This document shows, piece by piece, positions 32,593 to 35,575 of a stretch of 35,575 bases of DNA. The notes under the pieces were generated by a model, which was not told where the DNA came from, ran no database searches, and worked only from the letters and a program-made list of their open reading frames with translations. This DNA comes from UBA1724 sp963632245 (lineage in GTDB: Bacteria > Verrucomicrobiota > Lentisphaeria > Oligosphaerales > Oligosphaeraceae). The stretch lies in assembly GCA_963632245.1 (NCBI GenBank), contig CAVGTF010000007.1, forward strand, positions 1-35,575, read 5' to 3'. Position 1 is the first letter of the stretch. The number at the start of each line of letters is the position of its first letter. Position numbers and translations under genes: made by a program.

Positions 32593-33527
32593 TTGGTTTC
32601 CTCCGGAATTGCGGGACCCGCGGGGGCGGATCCCGGTTCGGCGGAGTCCTCGGCGGTGGCGCTACCGCCCTGGGGATCCAGGAAAGCGCAACACTGCACG
32701 GTGAAAAGATAGCGATCCACCGCATTTTCGGAGCCCGCCAGAAGGACCTCCGGGGGTGCGCTGCGGATGGAGAGACGCTTCATGGGGAGGGCGCCCCGTT
32801 CGTCCTGGAGGGATTCCAGGAAGGCCAGGAAGGCCTCCATGGTGCCGGAGAAGGTGGCCTCCACGGGGAATTCCATGAGGTAGATCTGTCCGTCTTGGGT
32901 ATCCTGGAGGGTGTATGCCACTGGCGTGGAGGAAGCAGCGTGTGCGCCATCGGTCTTTCCCACCAGGGTCAGTCCGCTGGCGTGTGCGCGTAGGAGCATC
33001 TCCTGGAGGGTCCAGAGTCGCGCGATCGTCTGCCACACGGGCTGGTCGGCGGGGATCTCCCGTTCGGCGGTGAGGAGGGAGGCATCTAGGTCGGTGTCGC
33101 CCTCGCCGGCGAATTGTGTGGCGATGCGTTCGTGGAGCTCCTTGTAGTCCAGGCGGGTGGCACCGTAGATGAATGCCATGCTGTCGGAGTAGCTTGCCTT
33201 TACGTGGCGGTCCAGCAGTGCGGTGTAGTGCGCGGTGGTCTTTTGGGAGAGCTCCCGCAGTCCGGCGAAGCCGGTGCCGGGCGCGCCCAGGAGCGCCTCC
33301 TCGGCTTCCTGGAGACGCTCCCGGAGGAGTTCCGCGTCACGGGGGAGTTCCAGGGACTGGAAACGGGCTTCCTTTCGCTCCACGCGGGCCTTGCTCTCCG
33401 CCAGCGCCAGACGTCTCGGATGCAGCAGCACGCCGTAGGCCATCAGGAGCAGCGCCAGTGCGGCCAGGAAGGCCATCAGCAGCGTCCTGTGGGGGGCGGG
33501 CCAGTCTTTGTGGGTGGGGTGGAACAT
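32589..33527 (-). CDS. PilO/GspM-like inner-membrane platform protein
   Basis: 312 residues: a short cytoplasmic part, a membrane helix (about 14-34, RTLLMAFLAALALLLMAYGVL), a coiled coil (about 40-80, ESKARVERKEARF, LRERLQEAEEAL) and a periplasmic ferredoxin-like region with PVEATFSGTMEAFLAFLESLQ, the strand-helix typical of PilO/GspM. The acidic Ala/Pro tail is low complexity. Starts 13 bases after the GspL-like gene; the leader is C/T-rich without a Shine-Dalgarno site. Confidence 0.7.
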   Translation of the reverse strand: MFHPTHKDWPAPHRTLLMAFLAALALLLMAYGVLLHPRRLALAESKARVERKEARFQSLELPRDAELLRERLQEAEEALLGAPGTGFAGLRELSQKTTAHYTALLDRHVKASYSDSMAFIYGATRLDYKELHERIATQFAGEGDTDLDASLLTAEREIPADQPVWQTIARLWTLQEMLLRAHASGLTLVGKTDGAHAASSTPVAYTLQDTQDGQIYLMEFPVEATFSGTMEAFLAFLESLQDERGALPMKRLSIRSAPPEVLLAGSENAVDRYLFTVQCCAFLDPQGGSATAEDSAEPGSAPAGPAIPEETK

Positions 33528-33540
33528 GGGGAGGGGAGAA

Positions 33541-35364
33541 TCAGGGCAGTTCGGAGCTTTGGAGCGTGCCCATGGAGGGATGGATCTGCACGGGGCTCTC
33601 GCGGAAGGGTAACTGCAGGAGGAAGAGCGCGTAGTCCTTCTTCAGGACATTCCGGTAGGTCTCCAGGAAGGTGCTCCAGGGAGTGAAATACTGCGCGACG
33701 AAGTCCTGGGATAGGAAATCGGTGTAGTCGTCTACGTTGGTGAAGAGATCGGTGCGGTTCAGCTCGCCTTGGAATTCCTTGACGGCCTGGTATCGCGCCT
33801 GGGTGGAGGCGGGGAGGATTCCGCCGGCGTACATTCGGGTCAGCAACGGCATTGCGGTGACAGGCGTGGCCTGGGAGGGCAGGGCGGGCGGCGCCTCGGC
33901 GGGATCCTCCGCTTTGGCGACCCCATTGGCGGACTTCTCTATGCCCATGGCCGGGAAGGAATTCCGGAGGGCAGTGCCATTCTCGCGACGATTGCTGTGA
34001 TTGGATGGGGCAGAGGAGGATGCCTTCGTTGCGTTGTTTTCGGCGAAGGAGAATTCGTCTGCCAGGTAGATGCACCAGGTGGTGTCTCGCGGGATGGGCG
34101 AGGCCTGTTCCCAGGCGCGGATGGTCTCGGCGAATCGGTGTGTGCGCAGGGATGCCTCGGCCAGGGGGAGGAGTCGCTTCTGGAGCTCCTGTGCCTCCAG
34201 GCGGGAATCGTGGAGACGCGGCGCCATCTCCAGGCATTGATCCAGGAGATTCTCCTGGTGGGCCAGACGCTCCTCTTCAATCTGGATAGTGGAGAGCTTG
34301 CTCAGGAAACACCACGCCAGGAATGCCACAGTGAGGATGGCAGCCAGCGCCAAAAAGGGGAATTCGCGGAGCCGTTCCCGCTGCCAGGCGATGCGTTCGG
34401 GCAATAGTGCAATGGGGAGGACTGCCTGTCCTGCGGCCTGTAAGGCGGCGCCCAGCGTCAGGACGGCGGAGGGGCATGTTCCCTGGATGCAGGGGAGGTC
34501 GTCCCGGAGCGACGGCGCAAAGCGCTGCCGCGGCACTCCGAGGACCTCCGCTGGGATTCCTAGTGCGGAAGAGAGTGCATTGAGGAAGTCCTCTCGGAGG
34601 GCGGCGCTCCCGGAAATCCAGAGTCGCTCCGGCATCGCGAGACGGGCCTCGCCACTTTGGGTCAGACGCCAATTCCGCAACGCATTCTGCAATTGCTGCG
34701 AGAGTTGCGCGGGATCCGCGGAGGGCGCGTCCAGGACGCCCAAATACTGCAGGACGCCCAGACGCAGGATCAGCAGAGTGGCGGCGCCCTCGCCGCCATC
34801 CCAATCCAGGACCAGCAGGAGTCCCTCGGTCTGGAGCGCCTTGGGTTCCAGGAACGCGAGGGCGTTATAGAGTGCCACGCCGTCGGGGGTCAGGGCGTCC
34901 AGGCGGATTTTTGCCCTCTGGCAGAGGGTCGCCCAGGGAGATAGGGCGTCCTCCCGCGCCACGACCACCAGGTGCGGGTTCTCCTGTCCCGGCATGGGGG
35001 GCAGGGGACGGAAGTCATAGAGGACGCCAGAATGGGCCTCGCCGGCCATCTGGCCTGTCTGGTAGGCTACGACCTCGGAGAGCTTCTCTTTGCTATGAAT
35101 CGGCGGGAGATCTGAGGAGACCGCGGTGGATAGCCGCTGGGGGAAGAGGCAGACACAGCCATCGGAGGTGCCTCCACGGCGCGACAGCCACTCCTCCGCG
35201 GCTTCCCGACTTTCATGTTCCCCACGAATGCCCTCCTGACGCCAGGAGACCCGCCGGAATTCCTCTACACGCCAATAGTCACGATGACTCCCGGATAGCG
35301 CCAATAACGCGGCGCCCTGCTCACTTTGGAGCAGTCCTAGGTGGATTTTCCGGGAGAGAGGCAT
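33541..35364 (-). CDS. GspL-like PilM-PilN fusion protein
   Basis: 607 residues. The N-terminal ~315 residues look like the actin-like PilM/GspL cytoplasmic domain (VLDWDGGEGAATLLILRLG, WISGSAALREDF, VLTLGAALQAAG). It then has ALLPERIAWQRERLREF, which resembles the PilN N-terminal (I)NLLP motif that docks on PilM, a membrane helix (about 336-356), a coiled coil and a long periplasmic part. PilM and PilN thus appear joined in one chain, the GspL plan. The ATG at 35364 sits directly beside the mosaic-repeat tract; no Shine-Dalgarno site. It is first of the operon as seen. Confidence 0.75.
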   Translation of the reverse strand: MPLSRKIHLGLLQSEQGAALLALSGSHRDYWRVEEFRRVSWRQEGIRGEHESREAAEEWLSRRGGTSDGCVCLFPQRLSTAVSSDLPPIHSKEKLSEVVAYQTGQMAGEAHSGVLYDFRPLPPMPGQENPHLVVVAREDALSPWATLCQRAKIRLDALTPDGVALYNALAFLEPKALQTEGLLLVLDWDGGEGAATLLILRLGVLQYLGVLDAPSADPAQLSQQLQNALRNWRLTQSGEARLAMPERLWISGSAALREDFLNALSSALGIPAEVLGVPRQRFAPSLRDDLPCIQGTCPSAVLTLGAALQAAGQAVLPIALLPERIAWQRERLREFPFLALAAILTVAFLAWCFLSKLSTIQIEEERLAHQENLLDQCLEMAPRLHDSRLEAQELQKRLLPLAEASLRTHRFAETIRAWEQASPIPRDTTWCIYLADEFSFAENNATKASSSAPSNHSNRRENGTALRNSFPAMGIEKSANGVAKAEDPAEAPPALPSQATPVTAMPLLTRMYAGGILPASTQARYQAVKEFQGELNRTDLFTNVDDYTDFLSQDFVAQYFTPWSTFLETYRNVLKKDYALFLLQLPFRESPVQIHPSMGTLQSSELP

Positions 35365-35365
35365 G

Positions 35366-35575
35366 AAAAAAAAGGAGGAAGGAGGAAGGAGGAAGGAGAG
35401 AATTAGGCCAGGGTTTCGCCTTGCGAAACCCATCGCCGGGGAAACCGGCGATTCCGTCAAGCGCGCCCAATGGCGCGCTGAATTAGAAAGTAAAAAATGG
35501 TACCGCCGGTAGGCGGAAGAAATTAGGCGGGGGCACGGGGGCGGCAGCCCTCCGTCCTTTGGAGATCTTCCTGCG
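35366..35575 (+). repeat. Mosaic repeat, full copy at the start of the GspL-like gene
   Basis: Purine tract (35366-35399), TTAGGCCA-GGGTTTCG-cctt-GCGAAACCC, TCGCCGG-ggaaa-CCGGCGA, GCGCGCC-caa-TGGCGCGC, TACCGCCGGTAGGCGGAAGA, the G-rich module and TTTGGAGATCTTCC up to the window end. The second hairpin has T-A where other copies have G-C at the stem base, so pairing is kept. The promoter of the secretion operon must lie in or beyond it. Confidence 0.75.

Overview
The window is a chromosomal stretch, about 58-60% GC by eye, from a Gram-negative bacterium. The best fit is Lentisphaerota (the Lentisphaerae/Verrucomicrobia group). The main reason is a prepilin-like protein with the H-X9-DG signature that is hugely expanded there, supported by a flotillin-like FloA, a family B DNA polymerase, a large beta-helix/MBG-type exoprotein, a GH78 rhamnosidase and weak use of Shine-Dalgarno sites. 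Two runs of 10 N (16104-16113 and 23408-23417) show it is a draft scaffold, probably from a metagenome. The taxonomic call is inference.

Layout. 1-6171 (minus): one operon, alpha-L-rhamnosidase > rbgA > truB > ribF > aroE (cut by the window edge). 6452-10936 (minus): one gene for a 1494-residue secreted beta-helix/MBG-repeat protein, with a promoter at about 11017-11044 and a strong terminator at 6289-6337. 11165-15900 (plus): a metal-sensor island made of an ArsR/SmtB-type regulator, a 718-base non-coding stretch, feoA-feoB (ferrous iron uptake) and a small outer-membrane barrel. 16134-16937 (plus): an H-X9-DG prepilin-like protein. 17519-21645 (minus): a secreted helical protein of unknown function, floA and a small membrane-anchored protein. 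22320-25414 (minus): htpG and asd. 25817-28018 (minus): family B DNA polymerase. 28551-35364 (minus): a type II secretion/type IV pilus-like operon (GspL-like PilM-PilN fusion, PilO/GspM-like, PilP/GspC-like, GspE ATPase) ending in a UbiB-family kinase.

The most interesting part is 11598-12315. It holds three tandem units of about 170 bases and the start of a fourth. Each full unit has a TGA-N8-TCA imperfect palindrome of the type bound by ArsR/SmtB repressors, then a hairpin whose loop core TTTGTTGTGTGTTGTTT is identical in all three copies while the stem sequences differ and still pair, including G-U pairs that only make sense in plus-strand RNA. Hairpin-plus-T-tract terminators separate most units. 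A fifth palindrome sits just downstream of the -10 box of the regulator's own promoter. This looks like a metal-responsive array of small RNAs or leader segments in front of feoAB; I know of no described element like it.

The second theme is repeats. From 17 kb on, nearly every intergenic space carries a mosaic repeat of up to about 190 bases: a polypurine tract, then hairpins whose stems change in a paired way, then a G-rich module. At three or four minus-strand genes the tract abuts the start codon, so the mRNA leader reads CCTCC-rich where a Shine-Dalgarno site would be expected. A separate MITE-like repeat family is interspersed.
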